Notes under the pieces: model-generated
The model's database searches: none
What the model was told of the DNA's origin: nothing
What the model saw: only the letters and a program-made list of their open reading frames with translations
NCBI GenBank assembly: GCA_025454955.1
Contig: JALONL010000002.1
Location: forward strand, 233,856 to 297,855
Source of the DNA: Bacteroidia bacterium
GTDB taxonomy: Bacteria > Bacteroidota > Bacteroidia > Palsa-965
Reading direction: 5' to 3'
DNA: 64,000 nt
Translations under genes and position numbers: made by a program
In this document: one piece after another, positions 26,236 to 33,090 of the stretch
Numbering within the stretch: position 1 is the first letter of the stretch
How the letters are laid out: every line of letters begins with the position of its first letter

Positions 26236-27501
26236 CTATTCTTTGGGCGTTTGTCCTTCGGCGAGCAACTGCTGAATAAACACGTTCATTTCGGAAGTAA
26301 AACGTTCGTACTCGGCACCTGTACCGGGGCCGCTGAAACCGGTGTGTATTTTGCGCACTTTGCCGGTGCGGTCGATGTAGAGTGTGGTGGGGAAAGCCAT
26401 TACGCCATTGAGAAAGGGCAAACTGGCCGATGCCTGGTCTTTTCCGCTGAGCCCGGTGTTGAGGAAAAGGTAGTTTGCATTGAGATTGGTTTTCATGCGG
26501 CGTATGTTGGCATTGGCGCGGGCGGTGTCGGTGCTGCGTTCGTAGCAGAGGGCCACTACTTCGAAACCGGAGTTGGCGTACTTCTTATGCAGACCGGCCA
26601 GCCAGCGGGTTTCGTCCATGCAGTTGGGGCACCACGAGCCCATGAGCTGCACCACCACTACTTTGCCCTCGAAGCGCGGATCGCTGAGTGAAACGGGATT
26701 GCCGTTTAAATCGCGGAAAGTGAAGCCGATTTTGCTGCTGTCGGTTACCCAGGTCAGTTGCTCGGGGTTGCGAAGCTGGTAGCTTTCGTTGCGGTAGGCT
26801 GTCCACGGCTCTGTCCATGATGTGCCCGACCAGAATCGTCCGCTTATGGTGCCGTCGGGCAAAATCTGTGCGCGGAAGAGGAATGCGTGTGCGCCGTCAA
26901 AGCAGGAGAGTTTAAACACATCGGCTTTCACGAAATCGCCCTGCAGGTAGCGGTAGTCGCCGGTTTCGGTGAGGAAGGTGCCAATAATTCCGCGCGGCGT
27001 GCTGGTAAAAATGCCCACTGCCGCCGAACTGTCGGCCTTGCCCGGCGAAAAACTGCACGCCCAGCGTCCGTCCACATCCACCCCGCGAAAACCGGGCTTC
27101 TCGGCCGGAAAACGCACCTGCCCGTGTACCGCCTTAAACGGCACATTCACCGGATTTTTGCCATTGCGGTTTACCCAGATGCCGTGAAACGCCGTGGCAC
27201 TGTCGCGCCTGCATCTGAACCCTGAATCGAACACGGGCATACGCCAGTTTACCGAATCGGCCGTAATGCTTAGTTGTTCGGCGAAGATGCGTTCCTCGCC
27301 GTTGGTGATAATGAGTTGCTGTTTTGCTCCCGGCACCACCGAAAACGAAAATGGCAAGTCGGTGGTATCGTTCAGTTTAAGCACACCGCGCCACATACCG
27401 GGCTTTAAGAGTTCGGGCTGCTGTGCGGCTAATTTGTTATTGATGAAACAGCCTGCAAGGACAAGCAGGGCTGTACAAAACGTCTTCTTTGTCACAATCA
27501 T
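26236..27501 (-). CDS. Thioredoxin/TlpA-like lipoprotein
   Basis: A 421-residue exported protein. The N-terminus has a hydrophobic stretch ending in a lipobox (LVLAGC, Cys at about 18), which suggests a lipoprotein. Residues about 35-265 form a beta-rich domain found in Bacteroidota TlpA-like proteins. The C-terminal thioredoxin fold (about 275-415) carries the redox pair in MGSWCPNCMDETRW and the cis-Pro region near GVMAFPTTLYIDR. It should reduce or rearrange disulfides in the periplasm. It is convergent with the patatin gene; no clear terminator lies between. Confidence 0.85.
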   Translation of the reverse strand: MIVTKKTFCTALLVLAGCFINNKLAAQQPELLKPGMWRGVLKLNDTTDLPFSFSVVPGAKQQLIITNGEERIFAEQLSITADSVNWRMPVFDSGFRCRRDSATAFHGIWVNRNGKNPVNVPFKAVHGQVRFPAEKPGFRGVDVDGRWACSFSPGKADSSAAVGIFTSTPRGIIGTFLTETGDYRYLQGDFVKADVFKLSCFDGAHAFLFRAQILPDGTISGRFWSGTSWTEPWTAYRNESYQLRNPEQLTWVTDSSKIGFTFRDLNGNPVSLSDPRFEGKVVVVQLMGSWCPNCMDETRWLAGLHKKYANSGFEVVALCYERSTDTARANANIRRMKTNLNANYLFLNTGLSGKDQASASLPFLNGVMAFPTTLYIDRTGKVRKIHTGFSGPGTGAEYERFTSEMNVFIQQLLAEGQTPKE

Positions 27502-27648
27502 AAAGGCACGGTTAATGTGCGGTGGTAAATGTGTTTTATATACTTGGTTTGGGTGGTTTCGGTTGCTGTTTTTCGACGGATGTTATTAACAATAGCCGGA
27601 GAAACTAACACGATTCAAAACCCGAACTTTATTTCTGATTTTCATAAA

Positions 27649-28266
27649 CTATAAAAGTTTTTGGGTTTCACTGATCATTTTCAATTTTACTTCCTCCCAT
27701 GAAAGCAACTTGTTTCTCAGTAATACCGGTGGTTCATTACTTTCCGCATCCTCAAAATAAGTGAGGCTCTTAAATAAAGCAACCGGATCCACATTTGAAT
27801 ATTTATCGAAAAAAAAAGTTAAAAGTAAATTCATCGGATACTCTTCAAGCAAAAAGAATAAATCATAGAAATCACGTTTCAATCCACGATTCATAATTGT
27901 TTTGAGTTTCATAATCGCTATATCTTCTTTGACAGTCATTGGAATGCCATCAAGCAGCACCGGTTCTCGTGTAAATATTTCGGGATAATTAATTACATCA
28001 ATTTTTACCCCATTGCACTCTAGAAAAAGTGCATAGGATGAATTTGCCTTTAATCGCATACCGGATTGTTGAAGCAGGGCCGCCTCCACATATTTAAGAT
28101 CAGGGCGTTTATCACTAAAAAAATCAAGATCATACGAAATACGGTGCCCTATTTGCAGCGCCAGCGCAGTTCCTCCAGCCAAACGATACGATGAGAGTTC
28201 CGGCAAACCTGCCAGCCTCTTCAGTAAATCCATTGTTCCGGCTGCGACAGCATCAGGTTGTAGCAT
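27649..28266 (-). CDS. AbiEii/AbiGii-type nucleotidyltransferase toxin
   Basis: A 205-residue protein of the AbiEii/AbiGii nucleotidyltransferase family. Diagnostic motifs are YRLAGGTALALQIGHRISYD (glycine loop, about 27-46) and DLDFFSD (metal-binding Asp pair, about 47-53). KEDIAIMKLKTIMNRGLKRD follows with the conserved Lys/Asp. Family members transfer nucleotides, in studied cases onto tRNA, and act as toxins in abortive-infection or toxin-antitoxin systems. Its start lies 46 bp inside the upstream 28221-28505 gene, the overlap expected for a toxin coupled to its partner. Confidence 0.82.
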   Translation of the reverse strand: MLQPDAVAAGTMDLLKRLAGLPELSSYRLAGGTALALQIGHRISYDLDFFSDKRPDLKYVEAALLQQSGMRLKANSSYALFLECNGVKIDVINYPEIFTREPVLLDGIPMTVKEDIAIMKLKTIMNRGLKRDFYDLFFLLEEYPMNLLLTFFFDKYSNVDPVALFKSLTYFEDAESNEPPVLLRNKLLSWEEVKLKMISETQKLL

Positions 28267-28505
28267 CTGAATTCGTTTAGTGGCACATTAAAAATCGCAC
28301 TCACAAAATGAACTGTTTTTCTTGAAAGATATCGGGCTTCTTTTGCGGCTTCAATAATTTTTTTGTCGCCATAAAATTTCCTTATAGCCCTGAAATCTTC
28401 TATACCTCCACGATCCAGCACACGACAAATCACCCACTGGTAATTCTGCTCCCAGTTAATGGTATCGTAGTTTGTATCCCAGAATATCTCGCGGGAAAGT
28501 TGCAT
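28221..28505 (-). CDS. Small partner of the AbiEii-type toxin (DUF6922-like), probable antitoxin
   Basis: A 94-residue protein starting at the ATG at 28505 (MQLSREIFWDTNYDTINWEQ). The pattern, with FWDT..DTINWE, then VLDRGGIEDFRAIRKFYG and SRKTVHFVSAIFNVPLNEFR, fits the DUF6922 family found beside AbiEii-like genes. No transmembrane or secretion signal. Its 3' end overlaps the toxin gene. An antitoxin role is inferred from order, size and overlap; it is not the classical AbiEi winged-helix protein. A longer frame to 28538 would start within the ALDH terminator and is less likely. Confidence 0.7.
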   Translation of the reverse strand: MQLSREIFWDTNYDTINWEQNYQWVICRVLDRGGIEDFRAIRKFYGDKKIIEAAKEARYLSRKTVHFVSAIFNVPLNEFRCYNLMLSQPEQWIY

Positions 28506-28510
28506 AACTA

Positions 28511-28538
28511 TAAAGTTAGCACAAATAAACTGCCGCAA
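28511..28538 (-). promoter_or_regulatory. Promoter of the AbiEii operon, embedded in the ALDH terminator
   Basis: On the minus strand TTG (28538-28536), a 17-nt spacer and TAACTTTA (28518-28511) resemble the TTTG / TAnnTTTG promoter. The TTG falls inside the left arm of the hairpin at 28530-28563. The ATG at 28505 follows the -7 box by 5 nt, so the transcript may be nearly leaderless. Confidence 0.45.
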
Positions 28539-28563
28539 TCAATTTTCAGTTTGATTGCGGCAG
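28522..28563 (-). terminator. Intrinsic terminator of the aldehyde dehydrogenase gene
   Basis: A perfect 13-bp stem (28530-28542 with 28551-28563) around an 8-nt loop, followed on the minus strand by TTTATTTG. It lies 23 nt after the stop of the dehydrogenase gene at 28586. Confidence 0.82.
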
Positions 28564-28585
28564 AAATCGGTATTACTTACGACAC

Positions 28586-30139
28586 TCAGAAATTAAACTG
28601 AATGCCCTGAGCCAGCGGCAATGTAGTGCTGTAGTTAATGGTATTTGTTTGACGGCGCATATACACTTTCCAGGCATCGGAGCCTGATTCGCGGCCGCCG
28701 CCGGTTTCTTTTTCACCACCGAAAGCGCCGCCTATTTCGGCACCCGAGGTGCCGATGTTTACGTTGGCAATGCCGCAGTCTGAACCTTCGTGCGAAAGGA
28801 AGGTTTCCATTTCGCGCATGTTGGTGGTGAAGATGGATGAAGAAAGTCCCTGCGGAACGCCGTTTTGCATGGCAATGGCTTCCTCAATGGTGCTGTACTT
28901 CATTACGTAAAGGATGGGCGCAAACGTTTCTTCCTGCACAATGTGGAATTCGTTTTTAGCCTCAATGATGCAGGGTTTTACGTAGCAGCCGCTTTCGTAG
29001 CCTTCGCCGCTGAGTACGCCGCCTTCTACCACTTCCTTGCCGCCTTCGGTTTTGGCTTTGGCAATGGCATTGAGATAATCTTCCACCGCTTTCTTGTCGA
29101 TGAGCGGGCCTACGTGGTTGGCCGAGTCGAGCGGGTTGCCGATTTTAAGCTGTCCGTAAGCGTTTTTGAGTACGCTCAGCGTTTTATCGTAAATGCTTTC
29201 GTGAACGATGAGGCGGCGGGTGGTGGTGCAACGCTGTCCGGCAGTACCCACTGCGCCAAACACCGAGCCTACGAGTACCATGTTCAGGTCGGCGTGCTGC
29301 GATACGATGATGGCGTTGTTTCCGCCGAGTTCGAGGATGCTGCGGGCAAAACGCTGTGCGGTGGCACCGGCCACAATGCGCCCGATGCGGGTAGAACCGG
29401 TAAACGAAATGAGCGGCACGCGCTTGTCGTTGTTCATCAGATCGCCCACGGGATTGCCGATGAGCAGGCCGCTTACCCCTTCGGGCACGTTGTTGCGGCG
29501 CAGTACGCCGGTAATGATGTTCTGGCAGGCTACTGCGCAGAGGGGTGTTTTAGACGAAGGCTTCCACACGCACACATCGCCGCAAACCCAGGCAATCATG
29601 CTGTTCCAGCTCCACACAGCCACGGGGAAGTTGAAGGCCGAAATAATGCCTACAATGCCCAGCGGATGCCATTGCTCGTACATACGGTGGCGCGGACGCT
29701 CGCTGTGCATGGTAAGGCCGTACAACTGACGTGAGAGGCCCACGGCAAAGTCGCAGATGTCTATCATTTCCTGTACTTCGCCCAGGCCTTCCTGGAGGCT
29801 CTTGCCCATTTCGTAGGAAACGAGTTTGCCTAAGGCTTCTTTGTGGCTGCGGAGTTCGTCGCCCATCTGCCGCACAATTTCGCCGCGCTTGGGGGCGGGC
29901 ATCATGCGCCATACGGGAAATGCGGCCTCGGCGGCTTTCATTACTTTTTCGTAATCATCGGCCGTGGCCTGATTTACGCTGCCAATAAGCTGCCCGTCGG
30001 CAGGAGAGTATGAATCAATGCGGGGACCGGAAGTAATCCAGTTCTGAACGCCTGTGGAAGCGCCGTAATTCATTTCGCGGATGCCAAGCTGTTCGAGCGC
30101 AGCGGCAATGCCGTAAGTGTCAGTAAGTACGTTTGACAT
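28586..30139 (-). CDS. Aldehyde dehydrogenase of the ALDH7 (antiquitin / aminoadipate-semialdehyde) type
   Basis: A 517-residue NAD(P)-dependent dehydrogenase, probably cytosolic. SAFNFPVAVWSWN and FTGSTRIGRIV form the cofactor site. The general base Glu is in LELGGNNAIIV and the catalytic Cys in AGQRCTTTRRL. The combination of GGNNA with GQRCTTTRR is typical of ALDH7 enzymes, which oxidise alpha-aminoadipate semialdehyde in lysine breakdown. Length is normal. A good promoter and a 12-bp palindrome lie directly upstream, and a terminator follows, so it appears to be a single-gene unit. Confidence 0.88.
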   Translation of the reverse strand: MSNVLTDTYGIAAALEQLGIREMNYGASTGVQNWITSGPRIDSYSPADGQLIGSVNQATADDYEKVMKAAEAAFPVWRMMPAPKRGEIVRQMGDELRSHKEALGKLVSYEMGKSLQEGLGEVQEMIDICDFAVGLSRQLYGLTMHSERPRHRMYEQWHPLGIVGIISAFNFPVAVWSWNSMIAWVCGDVCVWKPSSKTPLCAVACQNIITGVLRRNNVPEGVSGLLIGNPVGDLMNNDKRVPLISFTGSTRIGRIVAGATAQRFARSILELGGNNAIIVSQHADLNMVLVGSVFGAVGTAGQRCTTTRRLIVHESIYDKTLSVLKNAYGQLKIGNPLDSANHVGPLIDKKAVEDYLNAIAKAKTEGGKEVVEGGVLSGEGYESGCYVKPCIIEAKNEFHIVQEETFAPILYVMKYSTIEEAIAMQNGVPQGLSSSIFTTNMREMETFLSHEGSDCGIANVNIGTSGAEIGGAFGGEKETGGGRESGSDAWKVYMRRQTNTINYSTTLPLAQGIQFNF

Positions 30140-30149
30140 GGTATTTTTT

Positions 30150-30161
30150 GTGAAATTTCAC
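30150..30161. promoter_or_regulatory. Perfect 12-bp palindrome (GTGAAATTTCAC), candidate operator
   Basis: GTGAAATTTCAC is its own reverse complement and lies between the promoter (30203-30175) and the ATG (30139) of the aldehyde dehydrogenase gene. The position suits a repressor site. No regulator gene is adjacent. Confidence 0.4.
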
Positions 30162-30174
30162 CTTTGAAGGAGTG

Positions 30175-30203
30175 CAAAGTTACGCAATTCCGGCGGGAGG
30201 AAA
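30175..30203 (-). promoter_or_regulatory. Promoter of the aldehyde dehydrogenase gene
   Basis: Minus strand: TTTC (30203-30200), a 17-nt spacer and TAACTTTG (30182-30175). The -7 box is an exact TAnnTTTG and the -33 differs from TTTG at one base. The start codon lies 35 nt downstream. Confidence 0.55.
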
Positions 30204-30274
30204 GGTGATTTTGAACACACCCGGGCTTAAATGTAACGCGGAGTCTGTCAGGCATTTACACCTACAGCAGCCGT

Positions 30275-31687
30275 TCATTTCAGCGAACCGAGCTGCCGGT
30301 ATGGGCCTTTTTCTATCTGAAAATAACGCGGGTTTACCCCGTTGTTCGGACGTAAATCCCAGCGGCGCACGAGCAATACATTTTCATTTACTTTCTGCGC
30401 GTTCTGCTCATGCGTAAAATCTTCGGGCAGGGCAATGGTAACTACTTTGTCGGGGCCGTCGAAAGATGAGTAAAGCATGGTTTCCATCGGAAACGACCAT
30501 TCGGCTTTTTCGAAGCCCAGCTTCCACAACACCGGGCTGAGTACAAATTTGCTTCCTCCGGCTTTCTGTGCGGCTTTAATTACTGCATCGGTTTTAGCCA
30601 ACTGTGCCGAATAGTGCGGAGAGGCGTGTATAAAAATCCAAAACCTCCAGCCCACTGCCAGCGCAATGAGTATTCCGCCAAAACTATTGCCAAGCAATAC
30701 CTGCGTAAACACATCGTACATAAACGGAAGCAGTGCTATGGTTACCAGCGGCATGTACATACGCTCGTAGTATAACGACTGGGGGAAATCAGGATGATAA
30801 TGCGTGATGTTGATAACGAGAATATGCCCCCAGAAAAAAGCATTGAGCAGAAAAAGCCGCAAACGCATTCCGCGCATGAGGTAAAACGCCGAAGTAATGA
30901 GCACCATAATCAGCGGTACGGTATAATACGTGGCAATGTATCGCAGCCTCAGCCAGAGATAACTTCCGTCGCTGAGCGACTGATAGGCTTTGTTCCAACT
31001 GAAATCGAGCAGCGAAAATTTTCCGGTTTCATATTCGCTGAGCATGAGTTTTTTTATGGCGTACCAAATGCCAAACACCAGCATCACGGCCAGCAGTTGT
31101 TTCCAGTGCAGCCACCATTTTTCAATGCCATCGAGCAGCAATAAATACACCAGCGGAATTAACAGCAGCGGATGACTGAACAATATGGTAATGGTGATAC
31201 CCAGAAACAACAGTAGTTCGTACCAGCGCTCAATGCGGTTGTGATACAAATGCGAGCGCACCAGCACCAACAATGCCGATCCGTACCAGATTTCGTACAT
31301 GGGGCAGAAAAACATGTGTATCACGCCCAGCACACTTACCAGAATGATGGACGAGCCGGCGGTTTTATCGCGCAGAAAAAATACGCAGTAGAGAAAAAGC
31401 AGGTAAAACCACAGTACAGGATTGAGCGAATAAAGCATCATTACGGCTTTCATTCCCAAACCAAGTTTGATACCTATGAGCGGCAGAAACTGCGAGAATG
31501 CCAATATGTATCGCTGGTGTTCGATGCGGAAATTTTCGGTATCCACTACATGAAAAAGGTAGTAGGCCGAATCGCTTTGAATGCGTTCGCGGTAAAAGAC
31601 AATGGCCAGCACGGCAGCCAGCACAAAATACAGGTGCGTGAAAAGCAAATATCGCCGGTGTGGATTGGCGGTGAGCAACTGCGTCAT
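30275..31687 (-). CDS. Multi-pass membrane protein of unknown function, cotranscribed with gpsA
   Basis: A 470-residue protein with about ten hydrophobic helices spread over residues 12-385 and a soluble C-terminal part (about 390-470). The first loop after helix 1 contains RIQSDSAYYLFH, with acidic and aromatic residues in the place where GT-C glycosyltransferases have their catalytic Asp. The similarity is weak and I do not assign a family. It begins 5 bp after the stop of gpsA on the same strand, which indicates an operon but gives no clear functional link. Confidence 0.65.
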   Translation of the reverse strand: MTQLLTANPHRRYLLFTHLYFVLAAVLAIVFYRERIQSDSAYYLFHVVDTENFRIEHQRYILAFSQFLPLIGIKLGLGMKAVMMLYSLNPVLWFYLLFLYCVFFLRDKTAGSSIILVSVLGVIHMFFCPMYEIWYGSALLVLVRSHLYHNRIERWYELLLFLGITITILFSHPLLLIPLVYLLLLDGIEKWWLHWKQLLAVMLVFGIWYAIKKLMLSEYETGKFSLLDFSWNKAYQSLSDGSYLWLRLRYIATYYTVPLIMVLITSAFYLMRGMRLRLFLLNAFFWGHILVINITHYHPDFPQSLYYERMYMPLVTIALLPFMYDVFTQVLLGNSFGGILIALAVGWRFWIFIHASPHYSAQLAKTDAVIKAAQKAGGSKFVLSPVLWKLGFEKAEWSFPMETMLYSSFDGPDKVVTIALPEDFTHEQNAQKVNENVLLVRRWDLRPNNGVNPRYFQIEKGPYRQLGSLK

Positions 31688-31692
31688 AATAC

Positions 31693-32703
31693 TCAGGTGA
31701 GTTTGTCGCAGAGCAGGCGTATTTCAATAGCCGGCGACATTTTTTCGTAAAGTATGCGGTAAACGGCTTCGGTAATGGGGATATGAACGCCGTAGCGGGC
31801 GTTTATTTCGTGTACGCATTTTACGGCGTAGTATCCTTCGGCCACCATGTTCATTTCGAGCTGGGCCATTTTTACCGAGTAGCCTTTGCCCACCATTGCG
31901 CCAAACATGCGGTTGCGGCTAAACTGCGAATAGGCCGTAACCAGAAGGTCACCGAGGTATGCCGTGCTTTTTATGTCTCTGTCTATCGGGTGCACGGCAT
32001 CCACAAACCGCGAAATTTCCTGAATGGCGTTTGAAATGAGTACGGCCTGGAAATTATCGCCATAGCCGAGTCCGTGGCAGATGCCGCTGGCAATGGCAAA
32101 CACGTTTTTAAGCACGGCCGCATACTCGGTGCCGTAAATATCGTCGCTTACCGCGGCACGGATGTAGCGGCAACGGATGCGGTCGGCCACAAGCTGCGCA
32201 AACTCTGCCGACTGCGATGCTACGGTGAGGTAGGACAGCTTTTCGAGTGCCACTTCCTCGGCATGGCAGGGGCCGGTAATCACGCCAATGTGCGAATACG
32301 GCACATCAAACTGCTGGTTGAAATATTCGCCCACTATGAGGTTGGGACCGGGCACAATGCCTTTAATGGCGGAGAATACGACTTTGTTTTTAAAATCGCC
32401 GGCCGTAAATCCGTTCAATGCTTCGGCCAGAAATGCGGCGGGTACGGCCATTATCAGCACATCGTTCTGCTGCACTACTTTTTTAAGGTCGTGCTCAAGC
32501 TCAATGAGGTTAAGTTTGAGTTCCACCGAACTCAGATAGCGCGGGTTGTGCCGGTAGCGTGTTATATAGTCTATGGTTTCTTCATTGCGAATCCACCAGG
32601 ATACACTCTCACCCGCTACTGCCCCGGCCGATTCGTCGCAGAGCATTTTCACAATGGCAGTGGCCCAGCTTCCGCCACCTATAACGGCAATGCGTTTACT
32701 CAT
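31693..32703 (-). CDS. gpsA: NAD(P)-dependent glycerol-3-phosphate dehydrogenase
   Basis: A 336-residue cytosolic enzyme that reduces dihydroxyacetone phosphate to sn-glycerol-3-phosphate for phospholipid synthesis. The Rossmann loop is IAVIGGGSWATAIVKML (4-20). The substrate and catalytic Lys lies in YAAVLKNVFAIASG (about 215), followed by STAYLGDLLVTAYSQFSRNR, the family signature. The sequence TATCTTCG (32716-32709, minus strand) is a near match to the -7 element and lies 5 nt before the ATG. The 387-bp upstream gap holds two related hairpins. Confidence 0.95.
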   Translation of the reverse strand: MSKRIAVIGGGSWATAIVKMLCDESAGAVAGESVSWWIRNEETIDYITRYRHNPRYLSSVELKLNLIELEHDLKKVVQQNDVLIMAVPAAFLAEALNGFTAGDFKNKVVFSAIKGIVPGPNLIVGEYFNQQFDVPYSHIGVITGPCHAEEVALEKLSYLTVASQSAEFAQLVADRIRCRYIRAAVSDDIYGTEYAAVLKNVFAIASGICHGLGYGDNFQAVLISNAIQEISRFVDAVHPIDRDIKSTAYLGDLLVTAYSQFSRNRMFGAMVGKGYSVKMAQLEMNMVAEGYYAVKCVHEINARYGVHIPITEAVYRILYEKMSPAIEIRLLCDKLT

Positions 32704-32774
32704 GATGGCGAAGATAGGAAAATATACAGGGCTGGCGCTATCGATACAGGTCTGTAATTTATCCGGGACGGGAT

Positions 32775-32820
32775 CAAATAAAGACCATTTTCCCGGCGTC
32801 GGGAAAATGGTCTTTATTTG
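32775..32820. repeat. Perfect 21-bp inverted repeat with 4-nt loop
   Basis: The arms 32775-32795 and 32800-32820 are perfect complements around GCGT. The core is CATTTTCCCG / CGGGAAAATG. As a terminator for the minus-strand gene at 33091 it lies unusually far downstream (270 bp) and no T tract follows on that strand. A second copy of the core is at 32927-32954. Confidence 0.85.
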
Positions 32821-32926
32821 TATGCTTTTCGATTATATAGATGGGGGTTAATTGTCTTTTTATCAATAAAAATTCTCCTTGATTTATTTTAATTTTTTTA
32901 TAACTACTTGTTTATCAAAACACACT

Positions 32927-32954
32927 ATCATTTTCCCGACATCAGGAAAATGAT
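32927..32954. repeat. Second, diverged copy of the palindrome
   Basis: Arms ATCATTTTCC (32927-32936) and GGAAAATGAT (32945-32954) around CGACATCA. Aligned to the first copy it shares CATTTTCCCG, then AC, TC and GGAAAATG, and similarity continues into the TCTT-ATT that follows. Confidence 0.75.
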
Positions 32955-33090
32955 CTTGATTAATTTTTTTATATTTTTTATTTATATTGTTTTTCCTGGG
33001 TTTACCTGAACCTTTTGTAAGTTTCTTTGTTTCGCCGTTTACCTTTCGTTTGACCAAAATTTACCGAAAATAACCAGTAACATCCGTTCA

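Larger units (their letters stand above)
32704..33090. other. 387-bp intergenic region, AT-rich, with two related palindromes
   Basis: This gap separates two minus-strand genes (GT39-like 33091 and gpsA). It contains the long hairpin at 32775-32820 and a related weaker one at 32927-32954. Between and after them it is very AT-rich with long T runs. I see no coding frame. Confidence 0.6.
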
